Shown one piece after another: positions 1 to 8,438 of a DNA stretch of 39,159 nucleotides. Location of the stretch: contig JAPXTJ010000010.1 in assembly GCA_033812595.1 (NCBI GenBank), positions 1 to 39,159 on the forward strand. The letters are read 5' to 3'. Position 1 is the first letter of the stretch. Every line of letters starts with the position of its first letter. The DNA is from JADLGF01 sp020849415 (GTDB lineage Bacteria; Chloroflexota; Chloroflexia; Thermomicrobiales; UBA6265). The notes beneath the pieces are model-generated. The model saw only the letters and a program-made list of their open reading frames with translations. It was not told the DNA's origin and did not search any database. Both the position numbers and the translations under genes were made by a program.

Positions 1-1
1 G

Positions 2-352
2 CTGAAGGAATCGGGACTCTCGCTCTCCGGCGGACAGCAGCAGCGGCTCTGCATCGCCCGGGCGCTGGCGAACGATCCGGATGTGATCCTGATGGACGAG
101 CCGGCGAGCGCGCTCGACCCGATCTCAACCCTGAAGATCGAAGATCTGATGCGCGAACTGGCGCGCAACTACACGATCGTGGTGGTGACCCACAACATGC
201 AGCAGGCGGCACGCGTTTCCGATCGCACCGTCTTCTTCTCCCTCAACGACCAGCGCCAGGGCGTGTTGATCGAGGCGGGTGCGACGGCCGACATGTTCAC
301 GAATCCGCGTGATCAGCGGACCGAGGATTACATCACCGGCCGGTTCGGCTAG
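2..352 (+). CDS. pstB: Phosphate ABC transporter ATP-binding protein, C-terminal part (partial)
   Basis: The frame is open from the window edge, so the N-terminus with Walker A lies outside. Visible ABC ATPase parts are the signature LSGGQQQRLCIARAL, Walker B VILMDEPASALDP with the catalytic Glu and D-loop, and the H-loop VVVTHNMQQAARVSD. The QQQRLCIARA signature, the ASALDPIST stretch and the ending (NPRDQRTEDYITGRFG) are typical of PstB, the ATPase that powers high-affinity phosphate import through PstAC. It is followed after 15 bases by phoU, the usual pst operon order, so pstSCA probably lie to the left. Known of the family: induced under phosphate starvation. No control site can be seen in this piece. 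Confidence 0.96.
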   Translation: MKESGLSLSGGQQQRLCIARALANDPDVILMDEPASALDPISTLKIEDLMRELARNYTIVVVTHNMQQAARVSDRTVFFSLNDQRQGVLIEAGATADMFTNPRDQRTEDYITGRFG

Positions 353-367
353 GGAAGGGCGGGGCGC

Positions 368-1027
368 ATGACGGCCGTACGGCAACTCTTTCAGTACGAA
401 CTCGACGCCCTGCGCGAGCGGGTCGTGACCATGGGCAGCATGGTCGACAAGGCGCTGGCGCGCGCGGTGGACGCGCTGCGCACGCTCGATGTCAATCTCG
501 CCCGGGAGGTCGTGAAGAACGATCTCGACATCAATCGCTACCGCTGGGAAACCGAGGATGAAGCGACCCGGGTGATTGCCACCCAGGCGCCGTTGGCTGG
601 CGATCTTCGCGCCGTCATCTCGGTCTTCTCGATCGTGACCGATCTGGAGCGGATGGGCGATCACGCTGTCAGCATCGCCCGGTACGTGATCGACACCGCG
701 GCCGAACCGCCGCTCAAAAAACTGGTCGACCTGCCACGCATGGCCGAAATCGGGCGCGAGATGCTTCGAGACAGCCTGGCCGCGTTCGTGCAGGGCGATG
801 TGGACGCGGCGAACCGGATCATCACGCGCGACGATGAAGTCGATGCCCTCTTCGAGCAGGTGAGCCGGGAGCTGCTGACCTACATGCTCGCCGATCCGAT
901 GACGATCGACCGCGCTACGCGGCTGATCGCAGTCGGTCACAACCTGGAGCGGGTCGGGGACCGGGTCGAGAACATCTGCGAGCGGGTAATCTACGCCGCC
1001 ACCGGCGCGGTCGAAACGCCGGCCTAG
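368..1027 (+). CDS. phoU: Phosphate-specific transport system accessory protein PhoU
   Basis: A 219-residue protein, the usual length for PhoU. It is built as two similar three-helix halves, each carrying the metal-binding type motif: DLERMGDHAVSIA in the first half and NLERVGDRVENICE in the second. PhoU is a peripheral cytoplasmic protein that dampens phosphate uptake and signalling to PhoR when phosphate is plentiful. The ATG at 368 lies just behind a purine-rich stretch (GGGAAGGGCGGGG) and 15 bases after pstB, so the two genes are probably one operon. Its stop overlaps the stop of the convergent gene on the other strand by four bases. Confidence 0.96.
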   Translation: MTAVRQLFQYELDALRERVVTMGSMVDKALARAVDALRTLDVNLAREVVKNDLDINRYRWETEDEATRVIATQAPLAGDLRAVISVFSIVTDLERMGDHAVSIARYVIDTAAEPPLKKLVDLPRMAEIGREMLRDSLAAFVQGDVDAANRIITRDDEVDALFEQVSRELLTYMLADPMTIDRATRLIAVGHNLERVGDRVENICERVIYAATGAVETPA

Positions 1028-1482
1028 CCGGGTTGCTGGGCCAGCTCATCGGCCCAGGGGGCGTCCGGGTGGGCGTCGCGCCACCCATTGACCAACGCGA
1101 AGAATTCGAGCGCGAGCGGTTCGAGATCGACCGGCGGGAAGAAGATGCGCGTTGCGCCGAGTTCGGCCGCGCGCGCCGCGCTCATTTCCAGGTGCGAACC
1201 GGCGAAGATGACGACGGGCCGGTCGGTCAGGGCCGTGGCCGAATCATTGGCGGCGAGCAAGCGGACGAGCAGTTGCTCCGCGCCCAGGCCGTCGAGCGCC
1301 GCATCGATCACGATCAAATCGAAGGTTCGGAGACGGAAGACTTCCAGCGTTTGCAGGGCGCTGGCGATGACGCTCGTCCAGAATCCGGCCAGGGTCAGGC
1401 CCTCTCCGAGAAAGTCCGCGAGGCCCTGATCGTCCGAGACGATCAATACGTGCGGGCGTTGGTGGGGTCGGTTGACGGTCAT
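1024..1482 (-). CDS. Degenerate response-regulator receiver-like protein
   Basis: 152 residues, single domain. The fold pattern is that of a CheY-like receiver: beta-1 HVLIVSDDQG with the acidic pair D17-D18, FDLIVIDAALDG with a candidate phospho-acceptor D60, then RPVVIFAGS and IFFPPVDLEPL. Two switch residues look lost: the conserved Thr/Ser after beta-4 is Ala or shifted, and the invariant Lys before the cis-Pro (usually KP) is Pro (PP). It may therefore be a pseudo-receiver that binds partners without phosphotransfer. There is no output domain. The start at 1482 is preferred because residues upstream in the frame do not look like protein and a GGAG lies just upstream. Convergent with phoU and divergent from the AhpD-like gene. 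No function can be assigned. Confidence 0.75.
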   Translation of the reverse strand: MTVNRPHQRPHVLIVSDDQGLADFLGEGLTLAGFWTSVIASALQTLEVFRLRTFDLIVIDAALDGLGAEQLLVRLLAANDSATALTDRPVVIFAGSHLEMSAARAAELGATRIFFPPVDLEPLALEFFALVNGWRDAHPDAPWADELAQQPG

Positions 1483-1554
1483 CGGGGCTCCGGCGGGGTG
1501 GAACGAGTAGACTTGTCCGCCGATGATACGCCGATTCAGTGAGAGCGCAACGGG

Positions 1555-1938
1555 ATGAGCAAACGAACGGGTGGCACCGCGCGGGAACGCCTCGAAGCCT
1601 TCGAGGCCGACCGGGCCGTGATGAACGAGCGAATCTTCGAACTCGATCACCTCGGCATCAATCGCTTCTTCAGTCTCGACAATCAGTGCTACCGCGACGG
1701 CGCGCTCGATGGCAAGACCAAGGAACTCCTTGGCCTGGTGGCGTCGCTCGTGCTGCGGTGCGATGACTGTGTCGACTATCACCTTACCCAATGCGTCGAA
1801 GCCGGCTACTCGGACGCCGAGCTGGTCGACGCGCTGAATGTCGGGTTGGTGGTCGGGGGGAGCATCGTGATCCCACACCTGCGGCACGCGGTGGCGACGA
1901 TCGACGCCCTGCGCGAACGGGGAGCGGCGGCGGAATGA
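1555..1938 (+). CDS. Carboxymuconolactone decarboxylase / AhpD-like family protein
   Basis: 127 residues. It carries the AhpD-type active site C69-x2-C72-x3-H76 (LRCDDCVDYH) and a Glu (E57) twelve residues before the first Cys, the same spacing as the proton-relay Glu of AhpD. The His that lies between the two cysteines in AhpD is Asp here. Family members are peroxidase-linked disulfide reductases or decarboxylases; the CxxC argues for a thiol-redox role. The C-terminal half (VDALNVGLVVGGSIVIPHLRHAV) is the usual helical packing of the family. The TGA overlaps the ATG of the following methyltransferase gene (ATGA), so the two are translationally coupled. Confidence 0.88.
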   Translation: MSKRTGGTARERLEAFEADRAVMNERIFELDHLGINRFFSLDNQCYRDGALDGKTKELLGLVASLVLRCDDCVDYHLTQCVEAGYSDAELVDALNVGLVVGGSIVIPHLRHAVATIDALRERGAAAE

Positions 1939-2600
1939 GCGACGGCACGGTGATCGAACCGAGGAACCGGAAAGAGTTCTCCAAGGAACAGCCGCCGAAG
2001 CCGGACAAGTATCCGCGCACCGATCGCCGGCAGACCCGGCTGCGTCAGGTGCTGCAGCGCCGGCAACCCGATCTGACGGTGGTGCTGGAAGACATTCACG
2101 ATGTCCACAACGCCAGCGCGGTGCTCAGGACGGCGGACGCCACCGGCGTGCTTACCGTCCACCTCGTGTACAGCTTCGAGATGCCGCCGGAACGGGCGTT
2201 CAGCCGCGTTGCCGGCGCGGGCGCCTCGAAGTGGATCGAAATCGTTTGGCACGAAACGATCGAGGCCTGCTACGAGGCGTTGCACCGTGAGGGGTACAAG
2301 ATCGTCGTGACCGCGCTGCACGCAGAGAGCGTCAGCCTCTACGACATCGATTACACCGGCAAGGTGGCGCTCGTTTTCGGGAACGAGCAGCGGGGCGTGT
2401 CGGAGGCGGCGATCGCCGGAGCTGATGCGGTGATCACCATCCCGATGATGGGCGTGGTGGAGAGCCTGAACATCTCAGTCGCCTGTTCGGTGACGCTCTA
2501 CGAAGCCATGCGACAGCGAATGGCGGCCGGAACGTACAACGAATCCAGGCTTGCTCCCGACGCGTTCGAAGCCCTCTACGAGGATTGGTTGACGCGCTAG
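1935..2600 (+). CDS. trmH: TrmH/SpoU family tRNA (guanosine-2'-O-) methyltransferase
   Basis: 221 residues. The SPOUT motifs are all visible: motif 1 NASAVLRTADATGV with the catalytic-type Asn/Arg, motif 2 KVALVFGNEQRGVS, and motif 3 IPMMGVVESLNISVACSV, which forms the SAM-binding trefoil knot. The length and the short charged N-terminus (KPDKYPRTDRRQTRLRQVL) fit TrmH, which methylates Gm18 in tRNA, better than the larger rRNA enzyme RlmB; the exact target is inferred. The start at 1935 is chosen because it overlaps the previous stop as ATGA; the same frame is open upstream but there it shadows the previous gene. Its TAG overlaps the stop of the convergent MgtC-like gene by four bases. Confidence 0.92.
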   Translation: MSDGTVIEPRNRKEFSKEQPPKPDKYPRTDRRQTRLRQVLQRRQPDLTVVLEDIHDVHNASAVLRTADATGVLTVHLVYSFEMPPERAFSRVAGAGASKWIEIVWHETIEACYEALHREGYKIVVTALHAESVSLYDIDYTGKVALVFGNEQRGVSEAAIAGADAVITIPMMGVVESLNISVACSVTLYEAMRQRMAAGTYNESRLAPDAFEALYEDWLTR

Positions 2601-3067
2601 TCGTCAATATTGGGCGTATGCGGGCTTGGCTTGGTCAGGATGCGTTCGATCCGGCGGAAGATGGTCAGCATGATCAGGGTGGCCACGGTACCGACGATCG
2701 CCGGAAAGAGAAACCCCGCGCCGACCAGCATGCCAACGGCGGCGGTGACCCAGATCGCCACCGCGGTGGTCAGACCCTTCACGCGCCCGCCCGCGGTGAT
2801 GATCACGCCGGCGGCCAGGAAGCCGATGCCCTGAACGATCGTGGAGGCCACGCGATTCGGGTCACCCGTGGTGGCGGTGGTGCTCAGGACTTCGTTGAAG
2901 AGCAGCAGGCCGCCGATCATGAAGAGCGCGGCGCCCTCGCTCACGAGCGCGAACGTGCGCATGCCGGCGGACTTGTTGCCCCACTCGCGCTCGAGCCCGA
3001 TCGCTGCGCCAAGCATTAATGCAACCACGATCCGGAACGCCATTTCTTGCTGGCTGATCTCAATCAT
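2597..3067 (-). CDS. MgtC/SapB family membrane protein
   Basis: 156 residues, with about four to five hydrophobic segments. The hallmark of the family is the N-terminal LMLGAAIGLEREWGNKSAGMRTFALVSEGAALFMIGG, split here as the membrane segment GAAIGLERE followed by the AGMRTFALVS stretch. A second conserved block is VQGIGFLAAGVII...VKGLTTAVAIWVTAAVGMLVG. MgtC proteins sit in the inner membrane and modulate ion balance and F-ATPase activity; many homologs in free-living bacteria have no tested role. The start at 3067 (MIEISQQEM) is the only Met close to the conserved region; its ribosome site is weak. It is last in the - run behind ftsY, ffh and the glutaredoxin-PDZ gene, with 82 bases between. 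Confidence 0.92.
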   Translation of the reverse strand: MIEISQQEMAFRIVVALMLGAAIGLEREWGNKSAGMRTFALVSEGAALFMIGGLLLFNEVLSTTATTGDPNRVASTIVQGIGFLAAGVIITAGGRVKGLTTAVAIWVTAAVGMLVGAGFLFPAIVGTVATLIMLTIFRRIERILTKPSPHTPNIDD

Positions 3068-3149
3068 GGCCGCCCACACCCAACCACGAGACCCTCCCCT
3101 ACACGGGGGCGAGCTATCCCAGGGAATCGCGGCCAGCCCGGAGTTTCCA

Positions 3150-3722
3150 TCAGAACTGCAGGGTGCCGGTGAAGTCTTCCTGGCCGCGGTAGTAGCGGAT
3201 CGAAATCGATTCACCCGGTTTCAGGGTTTCGATCAATCGGTCCAGCGCGTAGATGTTCGCCACCCGCTTGCCGGCCGCGGCGGCGATGACATCGCCCGGT
3301 TGCAACCCGGCGTGGGCCGCCACCGAATCGGGACGCACCTGTCCGACATAGATGCCCTTGATCCCCTCGGGGTAGGTGGCGGCGATATCGGGGTGGTTGC
3401 GGAAGTAGCTCTCCGCCTCGGCGCCGAGCAGTCCGAGCGCGGGGCGCTTCGGGCCGGCGAAGCGTGAGACGACTCGCGCCAGCTTCTGCTGATCGAAGCC
3501 GAGGATTACCTCGTCGCCGGCGGCGGTGACCGGCACCCCCTGCTGGCCCGTCAGGCGGACCATCTCGTAGGCGGCGGCGCGATCGACATCGACCTTCTTC
3601 TCAACGAACGGCACGCCGTTCGCCTTCAGGTACTCCTTGGTCTTGTCGCACCACGGGCAGGTTTGGGTTGAATAGACCGTCACCTGTGGTTGGGCGGTCG
3701 GATTCGGCGTCGGCGCGGTCAT
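3150..3722 (-). CDS. Glutaredoxin-PDZ domain fusion protein
   Basis: 190 residues with two domains. Residues about 13-90 are a glutaredoxin/thioredoxin fold with active site C22-P-W-C25 and the cis-Pro loop GQQGVPVTAAGDEVILGF. Residues about 110-188 are a PDZ domain (GIYVGQVRPDSVAAHAGLQPGDVIAAAAGKRV, carboxylate-binding-type loop, then SISIRYYRGQEDFTGTLQF). There is no signal peptide, and the first 12 residues are Pro/Thr-rich. A Grx joined to a protein-peptide binding PDZ suggests a redox enzyme recruited to protein C-termini or to membrane complexes; this is inference. It sits 12 bases behind ffh, so it is likely co-transcribed with the SRP genes. Confidence 0.88.
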   Translation of the reverse strand: MTAPTPNPTAQPQVTVYSTQTCPWCDKTKEYLKANGVPFVEKKVDVDRAAAYEMVRLTGQQGVPVTAAGDEVILGFDQQKLARVVSRFAGPKRPALGLLGAEAESYFRNHPDIAATYPEGIKGIYVGQVRPDSVAAHAGLQPGDVIAAAAGKRVANIYALDRLIETLKPGESISIRYYRGQEDFTGTLQF

Positions 3723-3734
3723 GGAACCCTCCTC

Positions 3735-5072
3735 TTATCGCAGCGGCGGGAAGCCCTTGGGCATCCGGCCCTTCTTCGCCATATTGCCCATTTGCCCCAT
3801 CATCTTGCGCATCTCCTTGAATTGGGAGAGGAGCTGGTTGACTTCGGCGGTCGTGCAGCCGCTGCCGCGGGCGATACGGCGGCGGCGGCTCGAGGAAATC
3901 ATGTCGGGGTGACGGCGCTCGTACGGCGTCATCGACTGGATGATCGCCTCGATCGATTTGGTGGCGTCATCGGAAATCTGGTCCTTCACCTGCCGGAGCT
4001 GGTTGCCCATGCCCGGAATCATCCCGAGCAAGTCGCCGATCGGCCCCATCTTCTTGATCTTCTGGAGTTGGTCGAGGAAATCGCCCAGGTCGAACGAGCC
4101 CTTCATCATGCGCTTCGAGAGCCGCTCGGCCTCCGCCTCGCTGGTCTGCTCCTTGGCCCGCTCCATCAAGGTCTGGACATCGCCCATGCCGAGGATGCGG
4201 GTGGCGAGACGGTCGGGGTAGAAGGCTTCGAGCGCGTCGATCTTTTCTCCAGTACCGATGAACTTGATCGGCACGCCCGTGACGGCGCGGATCGAAAGCG
4301 CGGCGCCACCACGGGCGTCGCCGTCCATCTTGGTCAGGATCAGGCCGGTCACCCCGAGCTGCCGGTGGAACTCCTCCGCCACGCCGACCGCTTCCTGGCC
4401 GGTCATGGCGTCAGCGACGAGCAGGATCTCGGTCGGAGCGATCTTCGCCTTGACGTTGACGAGCTCCTGCATCATCCGCTCGTCGACCTGGAGGCGACCG
4501 GCAGTATCGATGATGACCGGGTTGAAGCCGCGCTCGCGGGCGTGCTGCAGGCCATGGGCGGCGATATCGACCGGGTTCGCCTGAATCCCCTCGTCGAAGA
4601 CCGGAATGTTGATCTGCTTGCCGAGTGTTTGCAGCTGGTTGACGGCGGCGGGCCGATAGACATCGCCGGCGACCAGGATCGGGTTGCGCCCTTCCTTGCG
4701 GAGGTGCGCGGCGAGCTTGGCGGCGTGGGTGGTTTTACCGGACCCCTGCAGGCCGACCAGCATGATCACCTGCGGCGGCCGGTCGGGCGCGCGCAACGGT
4801 TCGCGTTCCGCGCCGAGGACGGCGATCAGCTCCTCGTTAACGATGCCGATCACAGTCTGGTAGGGCGAAAGTGATTTAAGGACGTCCTGGCCGATGGCGC
4901 GCTCGCGCACCTTCGCCACGAAATCCTTGACGACCCGGAAGTTGACGTCCGCTTCGAGCAACGCCCGGCGGACCTCCTTCATCGCCTCGTCGACATCCTT
5001 CTCGGTCAACTGTCCCTTGCGGGCCAGTTTGCCGAGGGTGTCCTGCAATCGATCGGAGAGTGATTCAAACAT
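3735..5072 (-). CDS. ffh: Signal recognition particle protein Ffh (SRP54)
   Basis: 445 residues, full length. The N domain begins MFESLSDRLQDTLGKLARKG. The G domain has the P-loop GLQGSGKTTHAAKLA, DVYRPAAVNQL, DTAGRLQVDERMM, TKMDGDARGGAAL and the closing loop FIGTGEKIDALEAFYPDRLATRILGMGD. The methionine-rich M domain contains the 4.5S RNA-binding helix region (SSSRRRRIARGSGCTTAEVNQLL) and ends KKGRMPKGFPPLR. Ffh binds signal peptides of nascent membrane and secreted proteins and docks on FtsY. It lies 62 bases behind ftsY on the same strand, an operon of both GTPase partners. The P-loop has His where Thr is usual (KTTH), which is unlikely to affect catalysis. Confidence 0.97.
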   Translation of the reverse strand: MFESLSDRLQDTLGKLARKGQLTEKDVDEAMKEVRRALLEADVNFRVVKDFVAKVRERAIGQDVLKSLSPYQTVIGIVNEELIAVLGAEREPLRAPDRPPQVIMLVGLQGSGKTTHAAKLAAHLRKEGRNPILVAGDVYRPAAVNQLQTLGKQINIPVFDEGIQANPVDIAAHGLQHARERGFNPVIIDTAGRLQVDERMMQELVNVKAKIAPTEILLVADAMTGQEAVGVAEEFHRQLGVTGLILTKMDGDARGGAALSIRAVTGVPIKFIGTGEKIDALEAFYPDRLATRILGMGDVQTLMERAKEQTSEAEAERLSKRMMKGSFDLGDFLDQLQKIKKMGPIGDLLGMIPGMGNQLRQVKDQISDDATKSIEAIIQSMTPYERRHPDMISSSRRRRIARGSGCTTAEVNQLLSQFKEMRKMMGQMGNMAKKGRMPKGFPPLR

Positions 5073-5134
5073 GCTGGGTCTGGTCTCCCGGGTTGGTGCG
5101 GCGGCGGCGCAGGGCCGATCGCCGGAGATGCGAA

Positions 5135-6109
5135 CTAGAGGCCATCGCCTTCACCGAAGAAGAGGGAATCGACGTACGTTTCGGGCTTGAATTCGGAGAG
5201 ATCGACGGCGCGCTCGCCGACTCCGACGTACGAGATCGGCGTGCCGAGCTCCTTGGCGACCGAAAAGGCGATACCGCCCTTGGCGGTGCCATCGAGCTTG
5301 GCGATCATGATGTCGGTGATATCGACCTGTTCGGCGAATTTCTGGGCCTGGATCAGGCCGTTCTGGCCAGTGGTCGCATCGATCACCAGCAGAACTTCCT
5401 GCGGTGCGTCCTCGACGTGGCGTTGCATGATGCGGCGGATTTTGCCGAGTTCCTCCATCAGGTTGAACTTGTTGTGCAGCCGCCCGGCGGTATCGACGAT
5501 GAGCACGTCGATACCGCGATTGTGCGCGGCCTGCATGGCGTCGAAGACAACCGCGCCGGGATCGGCGCCCTGTTCGTGCGCGATTACCGGCACGTTCAGG
5601 CGGTCGCCCCAGACCTTGAGTTGATCGATGGCGGCGGCGCGAAAGGTGTCGCCGGCGGCGAGCATCACGCTGCGGCCGAAGCCCTGATGGTAGGCGGCCA
5701 GCTTGGCGATCGTGGTCGTTTTGCCGACGCCGTTGACGCCGACGACCATGACCACAAAGGGCACGCCGCGCTGCAAGACCTTGAGTTTGCGGTTGCGGGT
5801 GGCGAGTTCGAGGAGTTCCACCATCGCTTCGCGCAGCGCCTCGCGGGCGATGGCGGGATCGGCGATGCGATCGCGTTCGACCCGGGCGCGGAGTTCGCCG
5901 ACAAGTTGCTCGCTGACATCGACCCCAACATCGGCCTGCAAGAGCAGCATCTCGAGGTCTTCGTAAAGTTCCTCGTCGATGGCGCTACGGTCGAAGAGCC
6001 GGGTGATCTCGCTGAAGACCCCGCGCCGGGTTTTCTCGAGTGATTTTTCAAGCTGGACATCAGGCTCGGCCTGACGCCGGAAGAGTCGGCGGAATACCAC
6101 CTGGCGCAC
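5135..6109 (-). CDS. ftsY: Signal recognition particle receptor FtsY
   Basis: 324 residues. The acidic A domain of enterobacterial FtsY is missing, as in many other bacteria; the start MRQVVFRRLFRRQAE gives a basic amphipathic stretch suited to membrane contact. The NG domain shows VVGVNGVGKTTTIAKLA (P-loop), AAGDTFRAAAIDQL, DTAGRLHNKFNLMEEL, AKLDGTAKGGIAFSVAKELGTPISYVGVGE and the ending DLSEFKPETYVDSLF. FtsY receives ribosome-SRP complexes at the membrane, with reciprocal GTP hydrolysis with Ffh. First gene of the - run ftsY-ffh-grx/PDZ-mgtC, divergent from the MFS gene at 6309, so its promoter should lie in the 199-base gap 6110-6308; no clear consensus is seen there. Confidence 0.97.
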   Translation of the reverse strand: MRQVVFRRLFRRQAEPDVQLEKSLEKTRRGVFSEITRLFDRSAIDEELYEDLEMLLLQADVGVDVSEQLVGELRARVERDRIADPAIAREALREAMVELLELATRNRKLKVLQRGVPFVVMVVGVNGVGKTTTIAKLAAYHQGFGRSVMLAAGDTFRAAAIDQLKVWGDRLNVPVIAHEQGADPGAVVFDAMQAAHNRGIDVLIVDTAGRLHNKFNLMEELGKIRRIMQRHVEDAPQEVLLVIDATTGQNGLIQAQKFAEQVDITDIMIAKLDGTAKGGIAFSVAKELGTPISYVGVGERAVDLSEFKPETYVDSLFFGEGDGL

Positions 6110-6308
6110 CTCGGAGCGAGTGAAAACTCGCCGGAATGATCGGATATTTACAGTCGCGGCCTTCGATCGAATTGGCGCCGGACATTCAACGAAGTATATC
6201 AGGGCGTGGCGGGCGAAAACGGCGTTCAGACGACCCCGCGCGACACTTTTGCTTCGATCCCTTTATCGTGCGACACTGCCGCCAGTTTGGCGGGGAGGGG
6301 AGCGGCGA

Positions 6309-7544
6309 ATGGCGGTGAAGCAACGGATCAGGCGCGCACTGCGCTCCGAGATCGCGCTCACCGTTTTTCTTCCCACTATTCTGATCTCCTTCGGGCAGGG
6401 CATCCTGATGACCACCCTGCCGCTCTACGCCGCCGATTTCACCGATTCGTACAGCATGATCAGCTTCGTCGTCAGCGCCGCCGCGCTCGGCACCCTGCTG
6501 ATGGACGTGCCGGCCGGAGCGATTCTCGGACGGCTCGGGCTGCGAACCACGATGCTCGGTGGCACGTTGCTCGTCTGTATGGGCACGTTGCCGCTCGCGT
6601 TCGTCAATGACATCCGCATGGCGATGGCGCTGCGCATCCTGGCCGGCGTCGGTACCGCCTTCTGGGGACTCTCCCGTCACGCGTTGATCGCGTCGTCGGT
6701 GCCGGTCGAGCAGCGGGGGCGGGTGCTTTCCACCTTCGGTGGTGTCAACCGGATGGGCGTGCTGCTCGGTCCGGCGGCGGGCGGATTCATCGCCTCGAGT
6801 GTTGGGCTGCGGCCGTCGTTCATCGTGGCCGGGTCGATGTCCCTCCTGGCGTTGTTCGTGGCACACCGTTTCGTGCATGACGTCGCGGGGTTGGCGACCG
6901 GGCAGCCGGGGCGCTGGAAGGTGGTCGGGAAGACCCTCCGTACCTACTGGCGCGACCTGAGCGCGGCCGGCGTGGCGCAGATCTTCGCGCAGATGATCAG
7001 GACCGGGCGGTTGCTGATCATTCCGCTCTTCGCCATCAACGCACTCGATCTCGGCTCAGCGCAACTCGGCCTGATCATGTCGGCCTCCTCGATGATCGAG
7101 GTGGCGATGTTCTTCCCGGCCGGCGTGCTGATGGACCGTTTCGGCCGCAAGACCGCCTCGGTGCCCTGCTTCGCGATCATGGCGATCGGCATGGCGTTGC
7201 TACCGTTGGCGAACGGTTTCTGGAGCCTGCTGGCGGTCGCGTGCGTGGTCGGGGTCGGCAACGGACTCGGGTCGGGTTCGATGATGACCCTCGGCGCAGA
7301 TCTGGCGCCCCCGGAGGCGACCGGGGAGTTTCTCGGCATCTGGCGATTGATCGGCGATTCGGGCGGGTTTCTCGGCCCGATCGTGGTCGGCACCGTCGCC
7401 GGATTGCTTTCCTTGCGGGGGAGCGCGTGGGCGCTCGCTTTCGTGGGAATATTGGCGGCGTTGACGCTGGCGCTGCTGGTGCGCGAAACGCGGACCGAAC
7501 CCGCCGTTATTGCCACAGGCGGATCGGCCGCAAAAGGAGTGTAG
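6309..7544 (+). CDS. Major facilitator superfamily (MFS) transporter
   Basis: 411 residues with about 12 predicted membrane helices. MFS signatures are the loop 2-3 motif GAILGRLGLRTTMLGG and the matching loop in the second half, GVLMDRFGRKTASVP. The pattern is that of the drug:proton antiporter type, but the substrate cannot be named. The start at 6309 (MAVKQRIRRALRSEIALTVF) is chosen because it stands directly before the first membrane helix, behind a GGGGAGGGG ribosome site; the frame is open further upstream without protein-like sequence. Two bases separate its stop from the GTG of the next gene, so the two are coupled. Confidence 0.9.
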   Translation: MAVKQRIRRALRSEIALTVFLPTILISFGQGILMTTLPLYAADFTDSYSMISFVVSAAALGTLLMDVPAGAILGRLGLRTTMLGGTLLVCMGTLPLAFVNDIRMAMALRILAGVGTAFWGLSRHALIASSVPVEQRGRVLSTFGGVNRMGVLLGPAAGGFIASSVGLRPSFIVAGSMSLLALFVAHRFVHDVAGLATGQPGRWKVVGKTLRTYWRDLSAAGVAQIFAQMIRTGRLLIIPLFAINALDLGSAQLGLIMSASSMIEVAMFFPAGVLMDRFGRKTASVPCFAIMAIGMALLPLANGFWSLLAVACVVGVGNGLGSGSMMTLGADLAPPEATGEFLGIWRLIGDSGGFLGPIVVGTVAGLLSLRGSAWALAFVGILAALTLALLVRETRTEPAVIATGGSAAKGV

Positions 7545-7546
7545 TC

Positions 7547-8419
7547 GTGAGTCGAGTTTTTGCCGCTATCGTGCCGCACGGGTTTCCGATCATCCCCGAT
7601 ATCAGTGAGGACGCCGAGGGCGGGATGGCGACCCGCGAGGCGATGTTCACCTTTGGCGACCGGCTCAAGGCGACGAAGCCGGACGTGATCGTGATCGCCA
7701 CGCCGCACGGCATGCGCGCCGAGGGGATGATTTCGCTGGCGGCGGTTTCGCGCGGGGCCGGTTCCCTGATCTGGGAAGGCAACAAGTTCGAGATGAACGT
7801 GCCGGTCGATCTTGATTTTACCGATGCGATCGCATCGGCGGCGAAAAACCGGAGCGTGCCAACCGCGTTGCTCGGGTTCGCCGGCAACCGGCGGACGCAG
7901 GCAGTGATGCCGCTTGACTGGGGCGTGATCACGCCGGCCTACTTCGCCGGCCACACGCAGAACATCGCCAACACCGGCTTCATTCCGGGCGACGCGCCGG
8001 AGCAGGACATCGCGCCGCCGATCGTGATCATCAATCCGGCCCGGCAGCTGCCCTACGAGGCCGAAATCGAATTCGGCCGGGCAATCGCGGAAGCGGCCGA
8101 GGCGACCGACAAGCGCGTCGCCTTCATCGCCTCCTGCGACTGGGGACACTGCCACGATGCGAATGGACCGTACGGCTTCCACCCCGAATCGGCGCGCGTC
8201 GATGGCATCGTGGTCGATGCGATCAAGCGTCAGGACCTGAAATCGCTGACGTCCCTGACCGAAGAGGAAACCACCACTGCGGCGATCGACGGGCTCTGGC
8301 AGACGCTGATGCTCGAGGGTTTCCTGGAGGGCACCGATGCCACGGTCGATTTCCTCGTCTACGAAACCCCGCGCTACTACGGGATGATCGTAGCGACCTA
8401 CGATCTGCCGAACGCCTGA
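7547..8419 (+). CDS. LigB/MEMO-like extradiol dioxygenase family protein
   Basis: 290 residues with a GTG start behind a clear AAAAGGAGT site that overlaps the end of the MFS gene. The N-terminus FAAIVPHGFPIIPD, the segment PDVIVIATPHGMRAEG and the C-terminal CDWGHCHDANGPYGFHPESARVDGIVVDAIK follow the class III extradiol dioxygenase subunit B / MEMO fold, in which His and acidic residues bind a metal. Family members open catechol-type rings or, as MEMO-like proteins, work beside a radical-SAM enzyme; no partner of either kind is visible nearby. Neighbours are a transporter and an LLM-type oxidoreductase, which would fit uptake and turnover of a small aromatic, but that is weak inference. Confidence 0.78.
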   Translation: MSRVFAAIVPHGFPIIPDISEDAEGGMATREAMFTFGDRLKATKPDVIVIATPHGMRAEGMISLAAVSRGAGSLIWEGNKFEMNVPVDLDFTDAIASAAKNRSVPTALLGFAGNRRTQAVMPLDWGVITPAYFAGHTQNIANTGFIPGDAPEQDIAPPIVIINPARQLPYEAEIEFGRAIAEAAEATDKRVAFIASCDWGHCHDANGPYGFHPESARVDGIVVDAIKRQDLKSLTSLTEEETTTAAIDGLWQTLMLEGFLEGTDATVDFLVYETPRYYGMIVATYDLPNA

Positions 8420-8438
8420 CCGCGGCACACCAATCGCG

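Noticed and set aside
3690..4874. 394-codon open frame on +
   Set aside because: Antisense to ffh; its composition is that of a mirrored frame.
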